From Pseudomonadota bacterium (lineage in GTDB: Bacteria > Myxococcota > UBA9042 > PHBI01): DNA of 11,808 nt. This document shows positions 1 to 6,811 of the stretch, piece by piece. The notes below the pieces were generated by a model that saw only the letters and a program-made list of their open reading frames with translations, made no database searches and was not told the DNA's origin. How positions within the stretch are numbered: the stretch's first letter is position 1; every line of letters begins with the position of its first letter. The stretch is taken from positions 1 to 11,808 of the forward strand of contig SXIE01000029.1 of NCBI GenBank assembly GCA_005772945.1. The letters are read 5' to 3'. A program made the position numbers and the translations under genes.

Positions 1-229
1 CCGCACCGCTCGGGCCGTGGCAGATCTGACAGTGGCGCGCCCACGCGTTGGCGCCGTCGCTGGACGGAGCGCGCAGGCCGAGCGTCGCTTCGACGAGGCC
101 GTCGCGCGGCGGGGGTACGGCGGTCGGCGCCTCGCCGCACGCGCCCGCGAGGATTGCGGCGCCCAGGACGATCGGCACGAGCGCGACGATGGCGCGGTGC
201 GGTGCGTGCGGTGCGTGCGGTACGATCAC
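1..229 (-). CDS. Lipoprotein monohaem cytochrome c, C-terminus outside window
   Basis: Only the first 76 codons are visible; the gene runs off the left edge. A GTG start at 229 overlaps the TGA of the octahaem cytochrome gene (GTGA), with a GGGAGG ribosome-binding site 6 nt upstream, so the two genes look translationally coupled. Residues 14-30 form a hydrophobic signal segment ending in LAGAC, with Cys31 a probable lipidated cysteine, so the product is likely a membrane-tethered periplasmic lipoprotein. A haem c motif CQICHG follows (Cys67, Cys70, His71). The early motif position suggests a small class I cytochrome that accepts or donates electrons for the neighbouring bc-type complex. The N-terminus reads PHAPHAPH, encoded by a 9-nt direct repeat, which is odd for a signal peptide n-region. 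Seen: lipobox-like site and haem motif. Inferred: role as electron shuttle. Confidence 0.8.
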   Translation of the reverse strand, partial: MIVPHAPHAPHRAIVALVPIVLGAAILAGACGEAPTAVPPPRDGLVEATLGLRAPSSDGANAWARHCQICHGPSGA

Positions 230-2268
230 GGGGCGCCTCCCTCGGGGCTCGCGCCGGATGCGGGAGCGGGGACGAGCGTCTTCAAAAACGCGGTCAGCGC
301 GGTCGCCGTCGCGGGATCGAGCGGCTCGCCCGGGTGCGCGAGCTCGGGCGCCATGAGCCCGGGATCGGTGAGAAGCGCGTAGACCCAGCCCGTTCGCAGG
401 CGCACGCCGCTGCGGAAGAGATCGGGGCCGACGTAGCCACCGCGCTCGCCTTCGATGTGACAGGCGCGACAGCCGAGGGCGTCGAAGGCGGCGCGACCGG
501 CCGCGACGAGCTCGGGGTCGTCGAGCGCGGGCGCGCGCGGTGGGCGGACGGGCGGGGCGAGCGGGATTCGATCATCGCGCATGACCATCGTCAGGTAGTC
601 GGTCAGGGTCTTGGCCTCGGCGGGGGTGATGCCGAGTCGCGGCATGCGCTCTTCCTGGGCGACGCGGATCGTGTCCGGTTCGACGAGGAACGCTTCGAGC
701 CAGGCCGGCTCGACCTTGCTGCCTTCGCGGTCGAGCGGCACGTTCGCGAGGGTCCCGCCGGTCCCTCCGATCGTATGGCACGAGAGGCAGCGGTATCTCT
801 CGAAGAGCGCGCCGATCTCGCCTTGCAGAGGTGGCATGCGGGCGGACGCGGCGGTGGACGGGGAGGCGGCGGCGCCTCGCAGGTAGGCCGCCGGCGGTAC
901 GGGCGTTCGGAGCGCCATGAGCGCGAGCGTGACGTCCGCGACCTCCGACGGCGTGAGCGCCACCTCGGGCATCGTTGCGGCCGGATCCGCGGCCGCGGCC
1001 GCCCCCGGCGTCGCGACCTTCCGAAACGTCCAGTCCGCCAGCGTGCGATGGGTGCCCGCGGGCAAGCCGGCGAAGAGCAGCCGCTCGAGCGCACGCGAAC
1101 CGAAGCCGGCGAGCGATGGCGCGACCTGGGTCGGCCGCTCGAATCCTTGCAGCGTGTGGCAAGCGATGCATCCGCGTGCAAGGAACGCCGTGCGACCGGC
1201 GGCGACCGCCTCGGCGGCGGGAAGCGCACGCGGGCGGCGCGGGAGGTCCTTCGGCGCCGCGTCACTGACCATCTCTTCGAGCAGATACGCCGCGAGATCG
1301 GTGACCTGCTGCGGCTCGAGGCGGTAGCGCGGCATGCGCGTTCCGGGGAAGAGTCGCTGCGGATCGGTCAGCCACGCGACGAGCCACTCGGGCGCGAGGC
1401 GCTCGCCGATCCGATCGAGCGGCGGTCCGAGCGTGCCGCCCTTGCCGCGCAGCGTGTGGCAGGTCGTGCAGCGCAGGACGCCGAAGAGGCTGCGTCCGGC
1501 GTCGGGATCGCCGTTGGCCGAGGGATCGGCCGGCGGGAGGTGCGGGCGGCGCTGGCTCGACAAGAAGGCGGCGAGCGCGGCGGCCTCGCCCTCGGCCAGG
1601 CGAAAGTGGGGCATGCGAGCCTGGGGGTTCACGGCGCGCGGGTTCGCGATCCACGTCGCGAGGTCGTCCTCGCGCAGCTTGGCGCCGACGTCGTCGAGCG
1701 CCGGGCCGAAGGGGCGAGACATGGTCACCCCGGGGATCTCGTGGCAGCTGGCGCAGCCCGTCTCGGCGAGGAGGCGGCGGCCGTTCGAGAGATGGGGTGC
1801 GCCCGGGACGTCTTCGCCGACGTGGCAGGTCCCGCAGCGCGCTTCGATGCCGATGGGCGAGGCCATCGGCGAGACGCTCTCCGGGCCGGGGACGTGCGAG
1901 GTGCCGACGTAGTTCGTCGCGCGCCCGTCGCCGCCGTGGCAGGCCGTGCAGCCGAAGCGCTCGGGGGGATGCTGGGCGAGGTGCGGCCCCGGATGGAACG
2001 TGTGCGGCGCGGGCCGGCCGGCCATATCGGGGTTGTCGATGCCGACATGACACGACGTGCAGCGGTCGACGGTTCCCAACTCAGGAAGGAAGATTTGGCG
2101 AAGCGCGATCGCCATCGTCGGCGTCGCATGCGCCGGGTCGACGTTCTCCGTGAGGAGCGCGCGATAGGCGCGTTGGGCGTCGCGCCATTCCGACGTCCGC
2201 CCGTCGACGATCACCCAGATGAGTGACGCGAGGAGGAGGAGGCTGCCAGCGGCGAACGATCGATACAT
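226..2268 (-). CDS. Membrane-anchored octahaem cytochrome c subunit of a bc-type complex
   Basis: A 680-residue protein with an N-terminal membrane anchor (about residues 5-21) and eight CxxCH haem motifs at Cys70, 107, 145, 172, 267, 367, 494 and 600. The first three motifs are close together. The later five sit in class I-like cytochrome c repeats, four of them followed by an RMPxx or TMPxx segment (Met219, 312, 433, 542) that could give the sixth haem ligand. The ATG at 2268 is chosen because the anchor begins there; upstream in-frame sequence is arginine-rich shadow of the subunit IV gene. It lies 20 nt after subunit IV and overlaps the next cytochrome by GTGA. Position suggests it replaces cytochrome c1/f as electron exit of the Rieske/cytochrome b complex and passes electrons along a haem wire in the periplasm. 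I do not recognise a named family for the exact architecture. Confidence 0.9.
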   Translation of the reverse strand: MYRSFAAGSLLLLASLIWVIVDGRTSEWRDAQRAYRALLTENVDPAHATPTMAIALRQIFLPELGTVDRCTSCHVGIDNPDMAGRPAPHTFHPGPHLAQHPPERFGCTACHGGDGRATNYVGTSHVPGPESVSPMASPIGIEARCGTCHVGEDVPGAPHLSNGRRLLAETGCASCHEIPGVTMSRPFGPALDDVGAKLREDDLATWIANPRAVNPQARMPHFRLAEGEAAALAAFLSSQRRPHLPPADPSANGDPDAGRSLFGVLRCTTCHTLRGKGGTLGPPLDRIGERLAPEWLVAWLTDPQRLFPGTRMPRYRLEPQQVTDLAAYLLEEMVSDAAPKDLPRRPRALPAAEAVAAGRTAFLARGCIACHTLQGFERPTQVAPSLAGFGSRALERLLFAGLPAGTHRTLADWTFRKVATPGAAAAADPAATMPEVALTPSEVADVTLALMALRTPVPPAAYLRGAAASPSTAASARMPPLQGEIGALFERYRCLSCHTIGGTGGTLANVPLDREGSKVEPAWLEAFLVEPDTIRVAQEERMPRLGITPAEAKTLTDYLTMVMRDDRIPLAPPVRPPRAPALDDPELVAAGRAAFDALGCRACHIEGERGGYVGPDLFRSGVRLRTGWVYALLTDPGLMAPELAHPGEPLDPATATALTAFLKTLVPAPASGASPEGGAP

Positions 2269-2288
2269 GGGCGGTGCGCGTGCTCCCG

Positions 2289-2945
2289 TCAGGGCGCCGG
2301 CCAGTCGGCGGGCGACCAGAAGAAATCCCAGTTCGGGCCTCGGAAGAACGTCCCCATCACCGTGAGCAGCGTGAAGCCCACGAGGAAGAGCGTGAAGATG
2401 GCGACCGCGGCGGCGCGCGTGGAGCGCGTGAGGCGGTAGGTCACGAGCGAGAAGGCGATGTAGAGCGCGGCCAGGACCGTGCCCGGATTGACGAGGATGA
2501 TGACGCCTTGGGAGATGTCCGGGTCCCAGTTGCGGATCCAACCAAACGCCACCGTGAAGGCCATAAGGCCGACCGTGACGAGCGTGCCGAAGGCGAGCGA
2601 GAGCCAGGTGACGCGGGCGTCGTGACGGGCGCCGAACCAGCGCCCGACGCCCTCTTCCTCGCGATCGAGGTAGGGGAGGAGGGCCAGGCCGAACATGGCG
2701 AAGCACGGGAGAAAGAGGCCGCCCATGAAGGCCGAGTAGCTGACGAGCTCCTGCAGCCCGAGGAAGTACCAAGGCGCCTTGGCAGGGTTCTCGGGGAGCT
2801 CCGGATCAGCGGGCGCGCGCAGCGGGGCGTCGACCAAGATGGCGAGGATGGTGACGAGTGCGGTGGTCCACAAAAAGAGAGTGAGCTCGCGCAACAGGAG
2901 ATGCGGCCAGGTCGACAGCGTCTTCTGGTGCGGCTTGGCGCTCAC
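2289..2945 (-). CDS. Cytochrome b C-terminal half (subunit IV/PetD-like)
   Basis: A 218-residue membrane protein matching the C-terminal half of cytochrome b. It carries the motif PENPAKAPWYFLGLQEL (residues 51-67), a variant of the PEWY quinol-oxidation loop with Pro58-Trp-Tyr. There are about five hydrophobic segments (about 21-38, 70-92, 112-134, 147-169, 179-200) and a C-terminal GTFFRGPNWDFFW stretch. The start is GTG at 2945 with a GGAGG site 4 nt upstream. It overlaps the cytochrome b6-like gene. Together with that subunit and the Rieske protein it should form the quinol-oxidising core in the inner membrane. The split into two cytochrome b polypeptides resembles b6f rather than mitochondrial bc1. 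At the junction, removing one base from the C7 tract would fuse this frame to the upstream subunit. Confidence 0.93.
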   Translation of the reverse strand: MSAKPHQKTLSTWPHLLLRELTLFLWTTALVTILAILVDAPLRAPADPELPENPAKAPWYFLGLQELVSYSAFMGGLFLPCFAMFGLALLPYLDREEEGVGRWFGARHDARVTWLSLAFGTLVTVGLMAFTVAFGWIRNWDPDISQGVIILVNPGTVLAALYIAFSLVTYRLTRSTRAAAVAIFTLFLVGFTLLTVMGTFFRGPNWDFFWSPADWPAP

Positions 2946-3750
2946 GGCTCCTCCGAGTCGCCGGAGGGGGGGTGGACCCAGAGCTCTGGTTGGTCGGGCG
3001 GCTCAGGCCGCCGTCACGACGCACGCGGAAGAGGTGGAAGCCGACGACCCCGAACGCCGCGAGCGGCAGGACGATGCAGTGCAGGACGTAGAAGCGCAGC
3101 AGGGCGTCGCCGCCGATGTCGCGCCCGCCGAGGAGGAGGTGGCGGATGGCACCACCAGGGTCGAAATCTTGGGTAATTCCGAGCACATCGGTGACCTCGG
3201 TGGGCGAGGCGGCGATGTTCACGCCGATGACCGCGGCCCAGTAGCCGAGCTGATCCCAGGGCAGGAGGTAGCCGGTGAACGAGAGGGCGAGCGTCAGGAC
3301 GAGGAGCAGGAGGCCGGCGCCCCAGTTGCCCTCGCGCGGGGGCTTGTAGGCGCCGGTGTAGAACACGCGCGCCATGTGGAGGAAGACGACGACGACCATG
3401 CCGTGGGCCGACCAGCGATGGACGTTCCGGACGACGCGCCCGAAGTCGACCGCGTGCATGAGGTCCTGCATGCGCGGGTAGGCTTCCTCCACGGTCGGCA
3501 CGTAGTAGACCATCAGGATGATGCCCGAGATGGTCAGGAGGATGAACAGGTGCAGCGAGATGACGCCGAGGCCGAGCGAGTACCACCAGGCGACCGAATG
3601 CGGGTGGACGCGCGGCGGATGGATATGGAGCACGAGGCTCGCGTTGATGGCCTTGACGCGGGCCTTGTCGGTGGTCGGGGTGCCAACGCGGTAGATCGAG
3701 CGCCAGACATTGCCCGGCAGCGCGCGCAGGTTCTTGCCGAGAGCACCCAC
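2806..3750 (-). CDS. Cytochrome b6-type N-terminal cytochrome b subunit (3' end doubtful)
   Basis: The GTG start at 3750 is 3 nt after the Rieske stop. The first 250 residues are a clear cytochrome b6-type four-helix protein. The four haem b ligands are present with b6 spacing: His111 and His125 (14 apart) in VHRWSAHG...LHMARV, and His224 and His239 (15 apart) in LRFYVLH...GFHLFRV. Where b6 has the cysteine that binds haem ci (YCLG), this protein has YSLG (Ser58), so covalent haem ci is not expected. From about residue 262 the sequence becomes an Arg/Ala-rich tail that overlaps subunit IV for 140 nt, most likely read in a wrong frame. A C7 tract (G7 at 2966-2972) marks the switch: with eight Cs the protein would end in GDSEEP with its TGA overlapping the subunit IV GTG. 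The N-terminal identity is firm; the true C-terminus is not. Confidence 0.88.
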   Translation of the reverse strand: MGALGKNLRALPGNVWRSIYRVGTPTTDKARVKAINASLVLHIHPPRVHPHSVAWWYSLGLGVISLHLFILLTISGIILMVYYVPTVEEAYPRMQDLMHAVDFGRVVRNVHRWSAHGMVVVVFLHMARVFYTGAYKPPREGNWGAGLLLLVLTLALSFTGYLLPWDQLGYWAAVIGVNIAASPTEVTDVLGITQDFDPGGAIRHLLLGGRDIGGDALLRFYVLHCIVLPLAAFGVVGFHLFRVRRDGGLSRPTNQSSGSTPPPATRRSRERQAAPEDAVDLAASPVARAHSLFVDHRTRHHPRHLGRRPAARAR

Positions 3751-3753
3751 GGG

Positions 3754-4290
3754 TCAGATCTCCAGCCGGTGCGAGGCTTGGACCGCCAGGGACAGATCCG
3801 CGTAGAGGTTGCCGTTCGGCTCGAGCGTGAGGGCGACCGCCGTCAGCGCGCGCGGGGCCGGTCCGCGTACGACGCGGCCGGTCTTGTCATAGAGGCTGCC
3901 GTGGCAGGGGCAGGCGAAGCCCTCGGACTCGCCGCGCACGATGCAACCAAGGTGCGTGCAGACGGCGCTGAGCGCATAGAGGCCGCGGGCGTCGCGGCCG
4001 ACGAAGAGGCGCGGGCCCTCGAGGTAGTGGCGTGCACCGAGCGGGAAGTCCTCGGGGCGGCCGACGCGATGGCGCGGCGTCCTCTCGTTGGGAAGGGAGA
4101 GATCGGAGAACGCGACCGAGCCGAACGTGCCGATGGCGACCGACGCGCCGAGCCCGACGCCGCCGACGCGCGTGAGGAAGCGACGGCGCTCGATCGGAAG
4201 GTCGTGCCCGTCGTTGCCGTCCGCGGGCCTGGCGGCGGCCTTGGGGGCGACGGGGGCCTCGGGGACGGCGTCGGGGACGTCGGGCGCCAT
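3754..4290 (-). CDS. Rieske [2Fe-2S] iron-sulfur protein
   Basis: A 178-residue Rieske protein. Box 1 is CTHLGC (Cys111, His113, Cys116) and box 2 is CPCHGS (Cys127, Cys129, His130). By family knowledge Cys111, His113, Cys127 and His130 bind the cluster, and Cys116-Cys129 form the disulfide. An N-terminal ERRRFL sequence before a hydrophobic stretch (about 42-60) is a typical twin-arginine signal and membrane anchor. The 33-residue Pro/Ala-rich extension before it is longer than usual. The ATG at 4290 lies 5 nt after the cupredoxin stop, with GGAGG inside the end of that gene as ribosome-binding site. It takes electrons from quinol at the cytochrome b Qo site and passes them to the c-type subunit. 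Confidence 0.96.
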   Translation of the reverse strand: MAPDVPDAVPEAPVAPKAAARPADGNDGHDLPIERRRFLTRVGGVGLGASVAIGTFGSVAFSDLSLPNERTPRHRVGRPEDFPLGARHYLEGPRLFVGRDARGLYALSAVCTHLGCIVRGESEGFACPCHGSLYDKTGRVVRGPAPRALTAVALTLEPNGNLYADLSLAVQASHRLEI

Positions 4291-4295
4291 GACGT

Positions 4296-4886
4296 TCAGC
4301 CTCCGACCGCGAACGCCACGGTCGCCTTCTCGCCGGGCTTGATCGTCACAGTCTGCGGCGGCGCGCTGGCCTTCTTCGGGCTCCAGAGCTTGAGGGTCCA
4401 GGTCCCCGCGGGCAGGTCGAGGCTGAAGGAACCGTCGGCTTTGACGAGCGCGAAGTGCGGCGACTGGAGGACGACCACGAAGCCCTCCATCTCAGTGTGG
4501 ACGTTACAGAGCTGCGTGTAGGCGCAGAGCTCGTCCTTGCATTTGTCGAAGACGTACGTGCGCGACTCGCCGACGGGCCAGGTGCCGAGGTTGTATTTCT
4601 CGAAGTCGGGCGAGAAGACGTTGTGGCGCACCATGTCGCTGTTCAGGAACTTCACCGTCGTCCCGCGCACGACCGGCAAGACGCGCGGCACGAAGACCAT
4701 GCCCTTCTGATCGTAGATGGCGGTCGCGGTCGACGTGGTGGCCGGGGCGCCGACGACGTAGACGATTGCATCGCGACGCAAGCGTGGGGTGCCGCTGACG
4801 GTGCCGCCGAGCGAACCGTTCTCGGCGAGCGCCGAGCCGCCCACGAGTACGGTGAGGGTTGCGAGGATCAAGCGGATGGGGGTCAT
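4296..4886 (-). CDS. Periplasmic cupredoxin with amicyanin-like copper-ligand spacing
   Basis: A 196-residue secreted protein with a signal peptide (1-21, cleavage after ALA). The middle part is a cupredoxin: likely type 1 copper ligands are His88 (RHNVF), Cys127, His130 and Met133 (CNVHTEM). The spacings 39-3-3 equal those of amicyanin (His53, Cys92, His95, Met98). Residues about 144-194 form a second small beta domain like a carboxypeptidase regulatory-like fold (DGSF...[11 protein letters not shown]). Two extra cysteines (116, 121) may form a disulfide. The ATG has AAGGAG 7 nt upstream and lies 15 nt after the cytochrome-porin stop. Its place between an outer-membrane haem porin and a bc-type complex suggests a soluble electron carrier linking them, as rusticyanin does in iron-oxidising acidithiobacilli. 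That role is inference. Confidence 0.85.
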   Translation of the reverse strand: MTPIRLILATLTVLVGGSALAENGSLGGTVSGTPRLRRDAIVYVVGAPATTSTATAIYDQKGMVFVPRVLPVVRGTTVKFLNSDMVRHNVFSPDFEKYNLGTWPVGESRTYVFDKCKDELCAYTQLCNVHTEMEGFVVVLQSPHFALVKADGSFSLDLPAGTWTLKLWSPKKASAPPQTVTIKPGEKATVAFAVGG

Positions 4887-4901
4887 GCGGGAACTCCTTG
4901 A

Positions 4902-6374
4902 TTAGAAGGCGCCGTCGAGGCCGAGCAGGAACGCGTGCGCCCCTTCCGAGATGTTGTCGGGGTCCTTGAGATCGACCAGGAACTCGAGGGTGCCCTTGAC
5001 GTTGGGTCGAATGAGGAACGCGAGGTTCGCGACGGCGTTCTGTTCCGCCCAGCTGTAGCCCTTGCCGGCCACGACGCCTTCGTAACGGAACGTCGATTGA
5101 AGCCATGCCAGCCAGACGAGATGGAGCTCGGCGGACCAGGCGATGGCGGCCGCATCCTTGCCCACGCCGCCCGGATCATTCGCGTGCTGCCACGCGGCGG
5201 CGAGCGTGAGCTGGGCGTCGCCGACGTGGATGTCGACGTCCGCGCCGATGCGGACCGTCTCGCAGTCCCAAGCGAGGGCGGTGCCGTCGGCCGCCGTCTG
5301 GGTGAGGCGCGCCGAGCCGTAGCGGAAGGTAGTGCCGAGAGCGACCGAGGTCTCGCGCCAGTTCTTGGCTTGGAGTTCGCCGCTGCCGTCGAGGGCGAGG
5401 CCGCCGAGCTTCAGCTGGAGGCGCGCGAGGACGTCCTTGCCGGTCGCCGGATCGAAGGAAGCGCCGATGGGAGCGCCGGCGCCGTTGCCGTTGAAGACGC
5501 CGACCGCATAAAGGAATCGGGGCGTGATGAGGCCCATGAGTTCGACGCCGCGCTCGAGGCCGTAGAGGGACGAGCCGCCGACGATGCCGGTGGCGCCCGT
5601 GCTGGTCGCGTCCGCCGTGGCGCCGTGCGCTTCGTCGGCCTTGCCAAGCTCGAGGTGGGCGTGCTCGGCGGCGACGACCGCGCCGCCGGACACCGTCGCG
5701 TCGGCCCAGCGCACGAGGCTGAAGCCCGCAAAACGCGAGGGCGAGAGGGTCGTCAGGCGGTGCGAGGAGAAGGGCTGCGCCTCCGGCTCGAACTGGCCGA
5801 CCTTGAGGTTCAGTAGGTGGCGCGGCGCGCCGAGGGTGTCGAAGAGGTTCGAGAAGACGAAGGCGATCTTGTCCGCGGCGACCGCGCCCGAGGCGGAGAC
5901 GTGAAGCCCGGCCCAGAGGGTGATGTCGTCGGACAGCGTGCCGGCCGCGTTGAGGGCGAGGTTCCCCGGGAAGCGGAAGTCGACCGCCGTCTCGGCGTGG
6001 TGCTGGAGGCTAGCCTGAAGGGCGCCTTGCGCGCGGACCGAGATGGGCACCGACTCGAGGATGGTGCTGGGCCAGACGGCGTCGGGGAAGACCTCCTTGT
6101 ATTTCTCGGAGCCGAGCTCGACGGGCTCGCCCTTTTGGGCCTCGCGATCGCGATCGGGGAACTGGTAGCCCGAGAGGCGGAAGGACTCGCCGAAGGCGTT
6201 GAGCCGCGGGTACTGCGTGTGACAGGTCTGGCAGCTCGTTCGGTACTTGCGGGCGAACGACGGCACCGCGCGGGCGGTGTCGGCGAGGGTGCAGACGGTC
6301 ACGAGGGTGACCAAGCCGAGGAGACCGACGGCGGCGAACCGTCGGAGTGAGTGCAATACGGGCGTTGAGTCCAA
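4902..6374 (-). CDS. Cyc2-like outer-membrane fused cytochrome c-porin
   Basis: A 490-residue protein from a TTG start at 6374. I chose this start because a GGAGGG site (6382-6387) lies 7 nt upstream and it gives a clean signal peptide: MDSTPVLHSLRR, a hydrophobic core to about residue 30, then cleavage near ARA-VPSF. An ATG at 6434 in frame is the alternative. The mature N-terminus has one haem motif (Cys48, Cys51, His52) followed by YPRLNAFGESFRLSGY. This resembles the PxFAR...CxxCH...LxxFGxxFxxxGY pattern of Cyc2 and related cytochrome-porins. The remaining about 400 residues alternate polar and hydrophobic residues as in a beta-barrel and end in Phe, the usual outer-membrane signal. Cyc2 proteins oxidise extracellular Fe(II), but the wider family has members of unknown substrate, so iron oxidation is a hypothesis. 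First gene of the operon. Confidence 0.85.
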   Translation of the reverse strand: MDSTPVLHSLRRFAAVGLLGLVTLVTVCTLADTARAVPSFARKYRTSCQTCHTQYPRLNAFGESFRLSGYQFPDRDREAQKGEPVELGSEKYKEVFPDAVWPSTILESVPISVRAQGALQASLQHHAETAVDFRFPGNLALNAAGTLSDDITLWAGLHVSASGAVAADKIAFVFSNLFDTLGAPRHLLNLKVGQFEPEAQPFSSHRLTTLSPSRFAGFSLVRWADATVSGGAVVAAEHAHLELGKADEAHGATADATSTGATGIVGGSSLYGLERGVELMGLITPRFLYAVGVFNGNGAGAPIGASFDPATGKDVLARLQLKLGGLALDGSGELQAKNWRETSVALGTTFRYGSARLTQTAADGTALAWDCETVRIGADVDIHVGDAQLTLAAAWQHANDPGGVGKDAAAIAWSAELHLVWLAWLQSTFRYEGVVAGKGYSWAEQNAVANLAFLIRPNVKGTLEFLVDLKDPDNISEGAHAFLLGLDGAF

Positions 6375-6381
6375 GCGGGAG

Positions 6382-6387
6382 CCCTCC
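6382..6387 (-). promoter_or_regulatory. Ribosome-binding site deciding the TTG start of the cytochrome-porin
   Basis: GGAGGG on the minus strand, 7 nt before the TTG codon at 6374. It decides for a TTG start that yields a normal signal peptide, against upstream ATG and GTG codons that would add a non-hydrophobic extension or run into the tRNA remnant. Confidence 0.6.
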
Positions 6388-6406
6388 ACGAAGCGCAGCG
6401 GCCCTT

Positions 6407-6446
6407 GTGCAACGTGCGCTCCAAGCGCTTGCATCGGCGTGCAACG
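6407..6446. promoter_or_regulatory. Candidate regulator-binding site: two direct repeats around a palindrome
   Basis: GTGCAACG occurs at 6407-6414 and again at 6439-6446, 32 bp apart (about three helical turns). The perfect palindrome CAAGCGCTTG (6422-6431) sits exactly at their midpoint. It lies about 35-70 nt upstream of the operon's first start codon. Position suggests operon control, but the binding protein is unknown and the motif could be chance in GC-rich DNA. Confidence 0.35.
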
Positions 6447-6763
6447 GTCGCGCTCGACCCGCGCCACGACCAGAGTTGCAGACAAGTCGACAGCGGGCCG
6501 GAGAATAGTCTCCAAAGCGCTGTTCAGGCGCCCTTCAGCGCCAGTGGCGCGCGCGATTCCGCACGCCTCGGCAGCGCCGCTGCTGCGGGTTTGCGCCCGC
6601 GGGGGCGTGCGCTCTGCCTCAGGCCCGAGTGGGCGCGGCCAGCGTCGCAAGTGTCCCGCCAGGGTCCCACGGCGGGCCCGACGCCGTCCTGTGCGACTTG
6701 TAGTTCGTACACGCTTGCATGCCCGCGCAAGCGAATCTGCCGAACCCGTATCGCCCTTGTGTT

Positions 6764-6811
6764 TGGCGCCCCCGGCAGGAGTCGAACCTGCGGCAGACAA
6801 GGATTAGGAAT
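6764..6811 (-). other. Attachment-site scar: 3' half of tRNA-Arg(CCT)
   Basis: On the minus strand this reads as the 3' part of a tRNA: anticodon loop TTCCTAA (6804-6810; anticodon CCT), the 3' anticodon strand, the T arm GCAGG-TTCGACT-CCTGC, acceptor 3' strand CGGGGGC, discriminator G and CCA ending at 6764. The 5' half is missing: upstream there is no GCCCCCG acceptor strand or D arm, and the anticodon stem pairs only for two bases. This is what remains on one side when an element integrates at the anticodon loop and carries its own tRNA 3' end to restore the gene at the other side. It is therefore not a working tRNA. The fragment's identity is seen; integration is inferred. Confidence 0.82.

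Larger units (their letters stand above)
6375..6763. other. Gene-free leader upstream of the cytochrome-porin operon
   Basis: I see no convincing gene here on either strand; open frames across it are arginine-rich and lack ribosome-binding sites. It holds the ribosome-binding site of the TTG start, two direct copies of GTGCAACG around a 10-bp palindrome (6407-6446), a 5-bp-arm inverted repeat (6500-6513), a hairpin with GCTTGC/GCAAGC arms (6713-6718 and 6727-6732) without a T-run, and a near copy of the toxin-antitoxin operator (6694-6711). The operon promoter should lie here on the minus strand, but I found no well-spaced -35/-10 pair. Confidence 0.6.

Noticed and set aside
154..2226. Long plus-strand open frame of 690 codons
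   Set aside because: It is antisense to the octahaem cytochrome, has Arg/Gly-rich composition, no motifs and no ribosome-binding site; GC-rich DNA commonly gives such mirror frames.
2806..2944. Arg/Ala-rich C-terminal tail of cytochrome b as a real domain
   Set aside because: It is encoded entirely in DNA that codes subunit IV in another frame and starts right after the C7 tract; a frame error or slippage is more likely.
2223..4521. Overlapping plus-strand open frames opposite subunit IV, cytochrome b and Rieske genes
   Set aside because: The minus-strand frames carry family motifs and haem and cluster ligands; the plus frames are charged low-complexity translations with no domain.
4935..6350. 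Plus-strand open frames opposite the cytochrome-porin
   Set aside because: Same reasons: Arg/Glu/Gly-rich shadow, while the minus strand has a signal peptide, a haem motif and a C-terminal Phe.
6713..6732. Hairpin GCTTGC/GCAAGC as terminator of the tRNA
   Set aside because: It has only 6-bp arms and no T-run on either strand.
6375..6800. N-terminal extension of the cytochrome-porin to an ATG at 6800
   Set aside because: It would run through the tRNA fragment and add about 140 Arg-rich residues before the signal peptide.
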